A DNA stretch of 27,954 bases from Sulfonitrofixus sp039714575 (GTDB lineage Bacteria > Campylobacterota > Campylobacteria > Campylobacterales > Sulfurimonadaceae). Under the pieces are notes generated by a model that had not been told where the DNA came from, ran no database searches, and worked only from the letters and a program-made list of their open reading frames with translations. The stretch covers positions 1-27,954 of the forward strand of contig JBDLJE010000022.1 of NCBI GenBank assembly GCA_039714575.1, given 5' to 3'. Positions within the stretch are counted from its first letter, which is position 1. Each line of letters begins with the position of its first letter. This document shows positions 7,251 to 15,162 of the stretch, piece by piece. The position numbers and the translations under genes are program-made.

Positions 7251-9059
7251 ATGCTTCTTAAAATACTAGAGTTCGAAGAGACTGTCGGCAAGATCTGGAG
7301 CGATTTTTTAGATAAAAAGACAACTCTCTCTCACGAGAGCGCGTCTATTTTATTTGCCGACAAAACAAAATCATTAAAAGTTTTTTATCACCTTTTAGGT
7401 GGTGAAAAAGGTAAAGAGTTACATGTAACCGATAAACGTTTTGTTGAAACGTCTCGAACTCTGCTTCAAAAAATCTCAGGAAGCGGAAAAACTTTTCTTC
7501 TTACACACCAAGATGAAAAAGCCCTTTACCTTCCAGCTTCACTCGCTTATTTTCCAACAAAAGAACAAAATGAGATGTTGTACTTTTGGTTAGTCGCTAT
7601 GGCTGCAAAGGTCGATGATTTCAGAGGAAATATGGTTCAAAAAAACTACAAAGCGACTAAACTGCTCTTAGAGACCTACCCGGGTTTTACACTTTTTTAT
7701 GATGCAACACTGGATTATCTCATAGAACATAACGAGAAGCTGTCATTTGTTAAGTCTTTGGATGAAGAAAATTTAACAGATGAAAAGTTCTTGGAAAACC
7801 TCGACACCTACCCTTGCCCGCTGTGGATATACCCGCCATCCTCTAAAAAGGGAAGCTATAGCGACTTTGATGATGAAGAGGTACCGCAAAGGGGTGACAA
7901 TCCTGAAAAAACAGATACTCTGGAGATGAAAAAGCAGACTAATCAGATGGATGATAAAAAAGAGACAGATGGTTTTATGGCCTTTATACCCGAATCGATG
8001 ATGAGTATACTCGAACAGGTCAATGTCGATAGAAGTGAAGATGACAGTTTTGATGAAGATGCTCTCTATAATGCTGAGGATCTAGACGAGATCACCCTGG
8101 GGCAGAAAAAAGCAAACCTCAACGCAAGACTCAAAATGGATCTCGATATATCGTCAAACTCAAAAGAGGAGTACCCTCTGGGAAATGGTCACTTTATCGA
8201 TGAGTGGGATTATTCAAAAGAGTTGTTTCTTAAAAACTATGTCCGTATAAACACCTACCTGACAACAAACATAGAACCGATGGCACTCCCTTCACGTCTA
8301 AAGAAAATGGTTAAAAAAATAGAAAACGAGCTTGATCTGATGGAACTTGATCGCGTTAAAAACAACCGTTTGCCTTATGGTGATGAGATCAACCTTGATA
8401 CCTGGATCGATTATAAGGGTCATAAAAACAAATCTAGCCATCATCAAAACTTCTACGAATCTTTTGAGAAAAAGACCCGGGATATGTCGACCCTCATACT
8501 GGCGGATGTCTCTCTATCAACTGAAGCGGGGATCACGCAAGAGATCCGCATTATCGATATGATAAAAGATGGACTGATCGTCTTCTCAGAGTCACTTCAG
8601 AGACTTCAAGACAAATTTGCCATATACACGTTTTCATCCAACAAAAACACAAATGTGCGTTTTGAGATCATCAAAAACTTTAAAGAGAAGTACACAGACA
8701 ACACCCGAGGAAGAATAGATGCCATTAAACCGGGTTACTATACGCGTTTAGGTTCAGCCGTAAGAGAGTCCACCAAGATCCTGGACAGACAGCAGACGCA
8801 GAACAAACTGCTGCTTATCATCAGCGACGGCAAGCCAAATGATGTCGATAAATATGATGGACGATACGGCATAGAAGATACAAAAAAATCTATTCTAGAA
8901 GCCAAAAAACTGGGAATAACCCCTTTTTGCATCACCATTGATCTAGAGTCAAAAGAGTACCTGCCCTATCTCTTTGGAAAAAACGGATACGTTGTTGTAC
9001 GAGACACTAAAAAACTACCGACAGTGCTGCCGGAAATCTATATGAACTTAACAAAATAA
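7251..9059 (+). CDS. norD: NorD, von Willebrand factor A protein for nitric oxide reductase activation
   Basis: A 602-residue protein without membrane segments. The C-terminal third (about 410-600) is a VWA domain with a complete MIDAS-type DxSxS motif (ADVSLST, near residue 419) and a later SDGKPND. The middle (about 205-290) is acidic and low in complexity. NorD proteins act with the NorQ ATPase to activate NorCB, probably by helping insert the FeB metal; this is known for the family, not visible here. Start: ATG 9 bp after norB, with only a weak AAGTGA ribosome site. Codon use is more AT-rich than in the reductase operon on the left. Confidence 0.9.
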   Translation: MLLKILEFEETVGKIWSDFLDKKTTLSHESASILFADKTKSLKVFYHLLGGEKGKELHVTDKRFVETSRTLLQKISGSGKTFLLTHQDEKALYLPASLAYFPTKEQNEMLYFWLVAMAAKVDDFRGNMVQKNYKATKLLLETYPGFTLFYDATLDYLIEHNEKLSFVKSLDEENLTDEKFLENLDTYPCPLWIYPPSSKKGSYSDFDDEEVPQRGDNPEKTDTLEMKKQTNQMDDKKETDGFMAFIPESMMSILEQVNVDRSEDDSFDEDALYNAEDLDEITLGQKKANLNARLKMDLDISSNSKEEYPLGNGHFIDEWDYSKELFLKNYVRINTYLTTNIEPMALPSRLKKMVKKIENELDLMELDRVKNNRLPYGDEINLDTWIDYKGHKNKSSHHQNFYESFEKKTRDMSTLILADVSLSTEAGITQEIRIIDMIKDGLIVFSESLQRLQDKFAIYTFSSNKNTNVRFEIIKNFKEKYTDNTRGRIDAIKPGYYTRLGSAVRESTKILDRQQTQNKLLLIISDGKPNDVDKYDGRYGIEDTKKSILEAKKLGITPFCITIDLESKEYLPYLFGKNGYVVVRDTKKLPTVLPEIYMNLTK

Positions 9060-9069
9060 GGAAAAAACT

Positions 9070-9855
9070 ATGTCAAACACTTACTATTTAGCACAATCAA
9101 ATGAAGTAGAACTTTTTGAAGCAGCCGCAGTAATGAACCTGCCTATTCTTATCAAAGGGCCGACAGGCTGCGGAAAGACCCGTTTTATCGAATCTATGGG
9201 CGAAAAACTTGGACGTAACGTCTATACCGTTGTCTGTCACGATGACCTGAGTGCGGCGGATCTTGTTGGACGCCACCTCATCGATGAAGGCGGTACCTAT
9301 TGGCAGGACGGGCCTCTGACTAAAGCGGTTAGAGAGGGCGGTATCTGTTATCTGGATGAGATCATCGAGGCGAGAAAAGACACAACAGTTGTACTTCACT
9401 CACTGGCGGACTACCGTCGCGTTCTACCTATAGACAGAACAGGAGAGATGATAGAGGCGCATCCTGATTTTATGTTGGTCGTTTCATATAACCCCGGGTA
9501 TCAAAATGTCCTCAAAGGGATGAAACCGAGTACCAAACAGCGTTTTATCTCACTGAGTTTTGACTACCCGAAAGCGGATATTGAAAAAGAGATCCTGATT
9601 AAAGAGAGCGGCGTTGATGCAGCGATAGCAGAAAAACTTGTAACAATCGCCGGGGAGATCCGCCAACTGACAGACAGTGATATCCAAGAAGCCGTTTCGA
9701 CAAGACTGTTAGTCTATGCCGCAAAACTGATTGTTAAAGGGTTCAACCCTTATGAAGCCTGTATGCACTCTATCGTAGAGTCCTTAAGTGATGAGGAGGA
9801 GGTACTTGAGGTGTTGGCAAAGCTGATAGGACTGCACTTCACTCAAGATAGCTGA
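9070..9855 (+). CDS. norQ: NorQ, MoxR/CbbQ-type AAA+ ATPase
   Basis: A 261-residue AAA+ ATPase with Walker A GPTGCGKT at residues 30-37 and Walker B ICYLDE ending at about residue 97. A sensor-like region (VVSYNPGYQ) and arginines after KQRF follow. This is the CbbQ/NirQ/NorQ group, whose members work with a VWA partner, here NorD, to activate a metalloenzyme. AAGGA lies seven bases before the ATG, 10 bp after norD. It is the last gene of norCBDQ. Confidence 0.93.
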   Translation: MSNTYYLAQSNEVELFEAAAVMNLPILIKGPTGCGKTRFIESMGEKLGRNVYTVVCHDDLSAADLVGRHLIDEGGTYWQDGPLTKAVREGGICYLDEIIEARKDTTVVLHSLADYRRVLPIDRTGEMIEAHPDFMLVVSYNPGYQNVLKGMKPSTKQRFISLSFDYPKADIEKEILIKESGVDAAIAEKLVTIAGEIRQLTDSDIQEAVSTRLLVYAAKLIVKGFNPYEACMHSIVESLSDEEEVLEVLAKLIGLHFTQDS

Positions 9856-9884
9856 CCTTTGGCATAAGTGTTGTAGCGACAAGA

Positions 9885-9905
9885 CAAGCTTCCAGTTCAA
9901 GCTTG
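9885..9905. terminator. hairpin after norQ, possible end of the nor operon
   Basis: CAAGCTT and AAGCTTG form a perfect 7-bp stem with a 7-base loop, 30 bp past the norQ stop. No U-tract follows, so intrinsic termination is doubtful; it may slow decay of the nor mRNA. The rest of 9856-9990 holds no gene I can support. Confidence 0.35.
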
Positions 9906-9993
9906 ATGATTAAATCTCTACCATCCTATCTTTCAGTCGCAGCAGTCTATTCCACTCAAACTGCCCATATATTCTGCATATGCACCTTACTTA

Positions 9994-10010
9994 TGATTAA
10001 TTTTTAATCA
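9994..10010. promoter_or_regulatory. 17-bp palindromic operator, site 2 (narK)
   Basis: TGATTAA-TTT-TTAATCA has perfect 7-bp arms and a 3-bp centre, the same design as site 1. Its centre is 75 bp before the narK start codon and 42.5 bp before the centre of TATACT at 10042-10047. Confidence 0.65.
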
Positions 10011-10041
10011 CTATGCTGTCATGCTTTCTTCTTTGTTATCC

Positions 10042-10047
10042 TATACT
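10042..10047 (+). promoter_or_regulatory. -10 hexamer of the narK promoter
   Basis: TATACT (5 of 6 to consensus) stands 29 bp before the narK ATG. Its distance from the upstream palindrome equals that at the nasA operon. No consensus -35 box is visible. Confidence 0.5.
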
Positions 10048-10076
10048 TCCCCTACATTTACATTTAGGAGTAACAG

Positions 10077-11357
10077 ATGGCAGGATTAAAAGACTTAAAA
10101 GGACAGGGACACACACCAACGCTGTTCATGGCTTTTTTATACTTCGATATGAGTTTTATGGTGTGGACGATGTTAGGGCCACTCTCTACAGAGATAGCAG
10201 AAGCACTAGCACTTGGCGGACATATTATGACAGCTGGGGAAAAAGCGACACTTCTTTCACTTCCAATTCTTTCAGGAGCTATACTTAGAATCCTTTTAGG
10301 TTTCGGTGTTGATAAACTTGGTGCTAAACTTACAGCACTTATGTCACAAGCTGTAGTTATTACAGCTCTTTTAACTGCTTACTTTATGGGTGAAAATATT
10401 ACTTATAATGCGCTTTTACTTGTAGCTCTTGGTCTTGGTTTTGCAGGTGCTTCTTTTGCTGTTGCACTTCCACAAGCTGGTCAGTGGTATCCACCTAAAC
10501 TTCAAGGTGTTGTTTTAGGAATCGCAGGTGCTGGTAATATCGGTGTTGTAATCGACTTTCTTTTTGCTCCAAAAATCGCCGAACTATGGGGTTGGGACTC
10601 AGTATTTTTAGTTGGTGCAGTAATGGCTATCGTAACATTTGTTGCTTATGCTTTCATTGCAAAAGATGCTCCAGCAGATGTTTATACTGCAAGACCTAAA
10701 AAAGTAAAAGATTATATCAAACTTTTAGGTGATAAAGATACTTGGTGGTTCTCACTGTTTTATGCAATCTCATTTGGTGGTTTCGTAGGCTTTGCAGGGT
10801 ATATGAAAGTTTATCTAATGAATACATATCAAGTAGATATGGCTGCATTTGGTGTAGATGTTTTAGATGAAGGAAATGTTAAAGTAATCGCTGGATACTT
10901 TGGTGCTCTTTGTATCTTTGCCGGTGCTGTTCTTCGTCCATTTGGTGGGAATATAGCTGATAGAATCGGTGGGGTAAAAGCACTTTACTTCTTTTATGGA
11001 ATGGTTGCTCTTTTAGTAACGATTACTGCGACAATAGAGTTACCGTTCTTTATAGCTATCTTTGTACTGTTTTTAATCATGGCGAATCTTGGTATGGCAA
11101 ACGGTTCAGTCTTTCAACTGGTGCCACAGCGTTTTGGTAAAGATATCGGTATTATGACAGGACTTGTTGGTTGTGCTGGTGGTCTTGGCGGAACTGCACT
11201 TATCAAAACTCTTGGATGGTCTAAAGGTACATTTGATGGTTATACTGCCGGGTTTATGATTTTTGCAGCCGTTGTCGTAATTGCAATTATGGGGCTTTCA
11301 TTAGTCAAAACTAGATGGCGTACAACTTGGGGTGTACAAGCTGGTGGTAGAATCTAA
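10077..11357 (+). CDS. narK: NarK-family nitrate/nitrite transporter (MFS)
   Basis: A 426-residue protein with about twelve membrane helices. Substrate-binding arginines of the family are in place: one in AILRILLGFG (helix 2) and one in VLRPFGG (helix 8). Both glycine-rich nitrate signature segments are recognisable, GIAGAGNIG and GLVGCAGGLGG. It imports nitrate by proton symport or exchanges nitrate for nitrite; the sequence alone does not decide. GGAG lies six bases before the ATG. Codons favour A/T in the third position far more than in the nasA operon or the genes after 16970, so it seems to be the first gene of an acquired block. It has its own promoter. Confidence 0.92.
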   Translation: MAGLKDLKGQGHTPTLFMAFLYFDMSFMVWTMLGPLSTEIAEALALGGHIMTAGEKATLLSLPILSGAILRILLGFGVDKLGAKLTALMSQAVVITALLTAYFMGENITYNALLLVALGLGFAGASFAVALPQAGQWYPPKLQGVVLGIAGAGNIGVVIDFLFAPKIAELWGWDSVFLVGAVMAIVTFVAYAFIAKDAPADVYTARPKKVKDYIKLLGDKDTWWFSLFYAISFGGFVGFAGYMKVYLMNTYQVDMAAFGVDVLDEGNVKVIAGYFGALCIFAGAVLRPFGGNIADRIGGVKALYFFYGMVALLVTITATIELPFFIAIFVLFLIMANLGMANGSVFQLVPQRFGKDIGIMTGLVGCAGGLGGTALIKTLGWSKGTFDGYTAGFMIFAAVVVIAIMGLSLVKTRWRTTWGVQAGGRI

Positions 11358-11388
11358 TATAAATATTATTCAAGAACCTCTTACTAAA

Positions 11389-11414
11389 ATATAAGCACTC
11401 TTAAGTGCTTATAT
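11389..11414 (+). terminator. hairpin downstream of narK
   Basis: An 11-bp perfect stem (arms at 11389-11399 and 11404-11414) has a CTTA loop and lies 31 bp past the narK stop. No T-run follows, so it is either a weak terminator or an mRNA 3' stabiliser. The rest of 11358-11531 is AT-rich and shows no gene. Confidence 0.5.
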
Positions 11415-11531
11415 CAAACTATCCTTCACTTAATATCTCTACTTTTACATTATAAACTCAACCAAATAGATTTTAATACATCTCTTTATATAAAACCTCA
11501 ACTTCCTAAAATACAGATGCACTAAAATAAT

Positions 11532-11548
11532 TGTATATTTTTTAATCA
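11532..11548. promoter_or_regulatory. degenerate 17-bp operator, site 3 (nrtA)
   Basis: TGTATAT-TTT-TTAATCA keeps a perfect right arm, while the left arm matches at 4 of 7 positions. The centre is 73 bp before the nrtA start codon and 42.5 bp before the centre of TAGAAT at 11580-11585. It would be judged chance were the spacing not the same as at sites 1 and 2. Confidence 0.45.
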
Positions 11549-11579
11549 TAAACTAGGACATTATATAAACTAGTTAATG

Positions 11580-11585
11580 TAGAAT
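11580..11585 (+). promoter_or_regulatory. -10 hexamer of the nrtA promoter
   Basis: TAGAAT (5 of 6 to TATAAT) lies 27 bp before the nrtA ATG, at the spacing from site 3 that is seen at the two stronger promoters. Confidence 0.4.
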
Positions 11586-11612
11586 TAACAATCTAATTTA
11601 AAGGAAAGATAT

Positions 11613-12992
11613 ATGCTAAAAAAAATAGTAGGCATAGGATTAGGTCTATCATTAGTTGCCACTTCATTATTGGCTGAAGTAGAGAAGAAGAAATTGACAA
11701 TAGGGTTTATAGCCTTAACTGACTGTGCTCCAATTGTAATAGCAGAAGAAAAAGGTTTTTTTGATAAATATGGTTTAGATGTTCACGTTGTTAAAGAGGG
11801 TGGCGGATGGCCAGGGATTCAACAAAAAGTTATCTCTGGTGAGTATGACTTCTCTCATGCACTTGCAGGTATGCCAATCGCAGCGACTTTAGGGATAAAC
11901 GGAAGCGCTAATCTGCAAGCAGTTTTATCTTTAGACTTTAATGGTAATGGTATCACTTTTGGTAATAATATCATCAAAGAGATGAAAAAATATGGAATGG
12001 ATGAAACAAAACGCCCACTTGGTTCTGAATCTCTTAAGAAATATATAGATGCCAAGCATGCAGCTGAAGGGAGTAAATATCAACCACTTTCATTTGGTAT
12101 GGTACACCCTGTTTCTACCCACAACTACGAGTTAAGATACTGGATGGCTACTTCTGGAATCGTTCCAGATCGTGATACAACGATTAAACCATTCCCACCA
12201 CCGACAATGCCATCAAACCTCATCGCTGGAAACATCGAGGGGTATTGTGTTGGTGAGCCATGGAATGAAAGAATTGTACTTAAGGGTAAAGGTAGTGCAC
12301 TTGTAACGAACTACGATATCTGGAATAACAATCCTGAGAAAGTTTTACAGACTCGTGCAGATTTTATTGAAAAAAACCCAGAGACTACAAAAGCTGTTAT
12401 GAAGGCTGTTTTAGAAGCTCAGATGTGGTTAGATAGTTCGTGGGAAAACCGTGATGAAGCAGCAAAAATCCTTTCTAAAAGAAACTATGTCAATGCACCT
12501 GTAAAAGTTCTTAAAAAATCTATGTCTGGAACATTTCAGTACCTAAAAGGGCAAGACTCAGAGCCAAACCCAATGTTTAACGTGTTTGCAAACTACTATG
12601 CAGCCTACCCTTACTACTCTCACGGTATGTGGTTCATCACTCAGATGTATAGATGGGGTCAAATTGACAAGCCTGTTGATATGAAAAAAGTTATCGAATC
12701 TGTTTACAGACCTGACCTTTTTGCTGAAGTTGCAAAAGAAGTAGGCTACTCTCTTCCTCCAAGTGCTTGGAAAAAAGATGGTGTTGATAAATACAACATG
12801 TTTATGGATGGAAAAGTTTGGGATCCAAACAAAGCAGTTGAGTATATCTTCTCAACAGGTATTGATGAAGCGAAAGTTTCTAAAGAAGAGTTAATGAAAA
12901 TTAATACTTGGAGTGTTAAAACTGAACAACCAAATTATGTATGTCCTTATGGACCAGCCGGATGTGCTGATCCAAAGTATGTAACAAAATAA
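11613..12992 (+). CDS. nrtA: nitrate ABC transporter, substrate-binding protein (NrtA-like)
   Basis: A 459-residue periplasmic binding protein. A Sec signal peptide ends at about residue 21 (TSLLA-EVEKK); there is no lipobox cysteine. The mature N-terminus has the family pattern KLTIGFIALTDCAPIVIAEEKGFF, here split as KLTIGFIALTDC and APIVIAEEKGFF. The PFPPPTMPSNL and GYCVGEPWNER segments are typical of the NrtA/CynA nitrate-cyanate group. Nitrate is chosen over cyanate because NarK, a nitrate reductase and a phosphatase/kinase of nitrate loci are nearby and no cyanase is seen. AAAGGA precedes the ATG. A strong hairpin follows, separating it from nrtB. Confidence 0.9.
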   Translation: MLKKIVGIGLGLSLVATSLLAEVEKKKLTIGFIALTDCAPIVIAEEKGFFDKYGLDVHVVKEGGGWPGIQQKVISGEYDFSHALAGMPIAATLGINGSANLQAVLSLDFNGNGITFGNNIIKEMKKYGMDETKRPLGSESLKKYIDAKHAAEGSKYQPLSFGMVHPVSTHNYELRYWMATSGIVPDRDTTIKPFPPPTMPSNLIAGNIEGYCVGEPWNERIVLKGKGSALVTNYDIWNNNPEKVLQTRADFIEKNPETTKAVMKAVLEAQMWLDSSWENRDEAAKILSKRNYVNAPVKVLKKSMSGTFQYLKGQDSEPNPMFNVFANYYAAYPYYSHGMWFITQMYRWGQIDKPVDMKKVIESVYRPDLFAEVAKEVGYSLPPSAWKKDGVDKYNMFMDGKVWDPNKAVEYIFSTGIDEAKVSKEELMKINTWSVKTEQPNYVCPYGPAGCADPKYVTK

Positions 12993-13000
12993 AGAATATT

Positions 13001-13027
13001 TGATATAAAGGTTTAGCCTTTATATCA
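13001..13027 (+). terminator. hairpin between nrtA and nrtB
   Basis: An 11-bp perfect stem (arms 13001-13011 and 13017-13027) with a TTTAG loop lies 8 bp after the nrtA stop. No T-tract follows. In ABC operons such a hairpin commonly protects or partly terminates the message so that the binding protein is made in excess over the membrane parts. Confidence 0.55.
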
Positions 13028-13068
13028 TCTCTATTTATAGATATAAGTATCTAGAGAATTAAGACAAA

Positions 13069-13157
13069 GAACTTCCTGCTCTAGTCTCCTATCTCTTTAG
13101 GTACTTCTATGTGTAAATTAAACATGAGATGCCCTTTGAGGGTACAAAAGGAAGTTC
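13069..13157 (+). promoter_or_regulatory. nrtB leader able to hide its ribosome binding site
   Basis: GAACTTCCT at 13069-13077 is exactly complementary to AGGAAGTTC at 13149-13157, which includes the Shine-Dalgarno sequence of nrtB. A small hairpin (CCCT-TTG-AGGG) sits between them just before the ribosome site. The pairing could mask nrtB translation. This is a prediction from base pairing only. Confidence 0.35.
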
Positions 13158-13159
13158 AA

Positions 13160-13975
13160 ATGAATAAAGAGTTACTCAAGAAAATATTTTTACCTATCAT
13201 AGTGTTGGTATTAATAATTCAAGTATGGGCAGGTATTGCAACAATAGTAGAAGATTTTCCGACACCACCGCAGACTTATACCGCTGCATTTGGTGGGATT
13301 GATGCAGATGGTGATGAGGTTATTGGTGTATTGGAAGACCCGTTTTATATAGAAAACCAAGATGACAAAGGTCTGTTTTGGCAGATTATAGAGTCTTTAA
13401 AAAGAGTATTTGCTGGTTTTGCTTTAGCCATCTTAGTGGGTGTTCCATTTGGTTTAATGCTTGGTATGAGTAAAACTGCACAGTATGCATTTGACCCATT
13501 TATTCAGATCTTTAAACCTATCTCGCCACTTGCTTGGTTACCACTGCTTTTATTTATATTTCAAGATATAAATATGACAGCGATTTCGACTATTTTTATT
13601 ACATCTATTTGGCCTATTATTATAAATACAGCACTAGGTGTTAAGAGTGTAAGTGAAGATTATATGAATGTTGCAAAAGTACTAAGATTTACAGCTTTTG
13701 AGAAAGTTATTCAGATTATTTTACCAGTTGCTGTACCTTATATATTTACAGGTATGAGACTCTCACTAGGTATTGCTTGGTTGGTTATTGTTGCAGCTGA
13801 GATGTTAACTGGTGGTATTGGTATTGGTTTTTGGATTTGGGATGAGTATAACAACTTGAATTATCATAACATTATCATAGGTATTATCATTGTTGGTCTT
13901 GTAGGGTATCTACTAGATCTTGTGATGGGGAAAATTGCAGATTATTTTGATTATAGAGAAAAAGGCAGAGCGTAA
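13160..13975 (+). CDS. nrtB: nitrate ABC transporter permease (NrtB-like)
   Basis: A 271-residue inner-membrane permease. An N-terminal helix is followed by a periplasmic stretch with DPFYIENQDDKGLFWQ, a feature of NrtB-type permeases, then about five more helices. The ATPase-contact EAA loop is SEDYMNVAKVLRFTAFEKV, here noted as EDYMNVAKVLRF. An upstream in-frame ATG at 13109 would add 17 polar residues, but the start at 13160 is preferred because AAGGAAG lies just before it and the chain then begins directly with the membrane helix. The stop overlaps the next start by one base (TAATG). Confidence 0.9.
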   Translation: MNKELLKKIFLPIIVLVLIIQVWAGIATIVEDFPTPPQTYTAAFGGIDADGDEVIGVLEDPFYIENQDDKGLFWQIIESLKRVFAGFALAILVGVPFGLMLGMSKTAQYAFDPFIQIFKPISPLAWLPLLLFIFQDINMTAISTIFITSIWPIIINTALGVKSVSEDYMNVAKVLRFTAFEKVIQIILPVAVPYIFTGMRLSLGIAWLVIVAAEMLTGGIGIGFWIWDEYNNLNYHNIIIGIIIVGLVGYLLDLVMGKIADYFDYREKGRA

Positions 13976-14769
13976 TGAGTGAAAAGTTTTTAAGTTTAGA
14001 AAATATTGAAAAAAGATTCCCAATTCCTGGAAAAGATGATTATGTTGCGGTTACAGATGTAAACCTTGAGATAGGAAAAAATGAGATTATCTCTATTATT
14101 GGACATAGTGGTTGTGGTAAAAGTACACTTTTAAATATGATTTCTGGTTTGGATGCTCAGACGGAGGGAAATATAGTTCTTGAAGGTACTGATGTAAAAG
14201 GACCAGGACCAGACCGTGCAGTTGTATTTCAAAATCACTCGCTACTGCCTTGGTTAACTGTGTATAACAATATTGAGATGGCTGTAAAAAAAGTTATGCC
14301 TGAACTCACATCTGCGGAACTTAGAGAGAGGGTTGAAAAATTTATAAGTATGGTAAATCTAGACCATGCAAAAGATAAACTTCCAGATGAGATAAGTGGT
14401 GGTATGAAACAACGTGTTGGTATTGCTAGAGCCCTATCTATAAAACCCAAAGTTCTTTTGATGGATGAACCTTTTGGAGCACTTGACTCACTAACTCGTG
14501 CAAATTTGCAAGAGCATCTAATGCGAATACAACAAAATGTTAAAAACACAGTTATTATCATCACTCACGATATAGATGAAGCTGTACTTCTTAGTGATAG
14601 AGTTATTATGATGACTAATGGTCCTGATGCTACTATTGGAGAGATCTTAGAAGTTAACCTAGAACGTCCAAGAGATAGAGTTTCACTTCAACACGATCCT
14701 GAGTATATTAGATGCCGTGAAGCAATTTTAAGCTTTTTATACGAAAAATTTGCAAAAGATGATGAATAG
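13975..14769 (+). CDS. nrtC: nitrate ABC transporter ATP-binding protein (NrtD/NrtC-like)
   Basis: A 264-residue ABC ATPase with Walker A GHSGCGKST near residue 43, Q-loop in VVFQNHSLLPWL, signature ISGGMKQR, and Walker B VLLMDEPFGALD, followed by the switch histidine in IITHDIDEA. It is the SsuB/TauB/NrtD type and would form a homodimer with NrtB. It lacks the binding-protein-like C-terminal extension of cyanobacterial NrtC, so in domain terms it equals NrtD. It shares one base with the nrtB stop, so the two are translated together. Confidence 0.9.
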   Translation: MSEKFLSLENIEKRFPIPGKDDYVAVTDVNLEIGKNEIISIIGHSGCGKSTLLNMISGLDAQTEGNIVLEGTDVKGPGPDRAVVFQNHSLLPWLTVYNNIEMAVKKVMPELTSAELRERVEKFISMVNLDHAKDKLPDEISGGMKQRVGIARALSIKPKVLLMDEPFGALDSLTRANLQEHLMRIQQNVKNTVIIITHDIDEAVLLSDRVIMMTNGPDATIGEILEVNLERPRDRVSLQHDPEYIRCREAILSFLYEKFAKDDE

Positions 14770-14819
14770 ATAGATGATGATTTTCTCATCACTGGTACTT
14801 ATCAATATATACTCTAGTG

Positions 14820-15162
14820 ATGATTCTTGCCCTTTTTACTAGCAAAAATCACATTACCCTTGGTCTTGCAATTTCTGATTTAACTAAAACAGTACTTGAA
14901 CAAGAGGTAGTATTTAAAAGTTACTCATAAAACGCTACAACTGAGTATAAAGTTTTGATAAACTTCTCCACAACTACTATTATTGCTCTACTAATAGAGT
15001 CTTTAATGGTTAGAGGTGCCTATATTCAAAATAGCCATTGCAGACTATTCACAAATGCTTTATGCATTTTATCTTATTGATGCAGTTTCTGTATCAGTGC
15101 TAACACTAAGTTTATTTATATTATTTACAAACAAAGGGCAAAAATGTCATCAACAAATATAA
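14820..15162 (+). pseudogene. decayed small membrane-protein gene
   Basis: The 374-bp gap between nrtC and the kinase gene holds no intact ORF but reads as one broken gene. From ATG 14820 the frame runs through KNHITLGLAISDLTKTVLEQ to an in-frame TAA at 14928. It then stays open through INFSTTTIIALLIESLMV. Near 15027 the coding sense shifts frame and continues as IAIADYSQMLYAFYLIDAVS to TAA 15160-15162, overlapping the kinase start by 19 bp. The whole would be about 110 residues with at least two hydrophobic helices. One stop and one frameshift are needed, so it is a pseudogene or carries sequencing errors. The family is not recognised. Confidence 0.55.

Noticed and set aside
9907..9923. A TGATTAA half-site like one arm of the shared operator
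   Set aside because: The expected second arm is missing, and the site is too far from narK to match the fixed spacing.
9906..10007. A 33-codon ORF from ATG 9906 between norQ and narK
   Set aside because: It has no clear ribosome site, and its end runs into the palindromic operator of narK. Chance ORF in an AT-rich gap.
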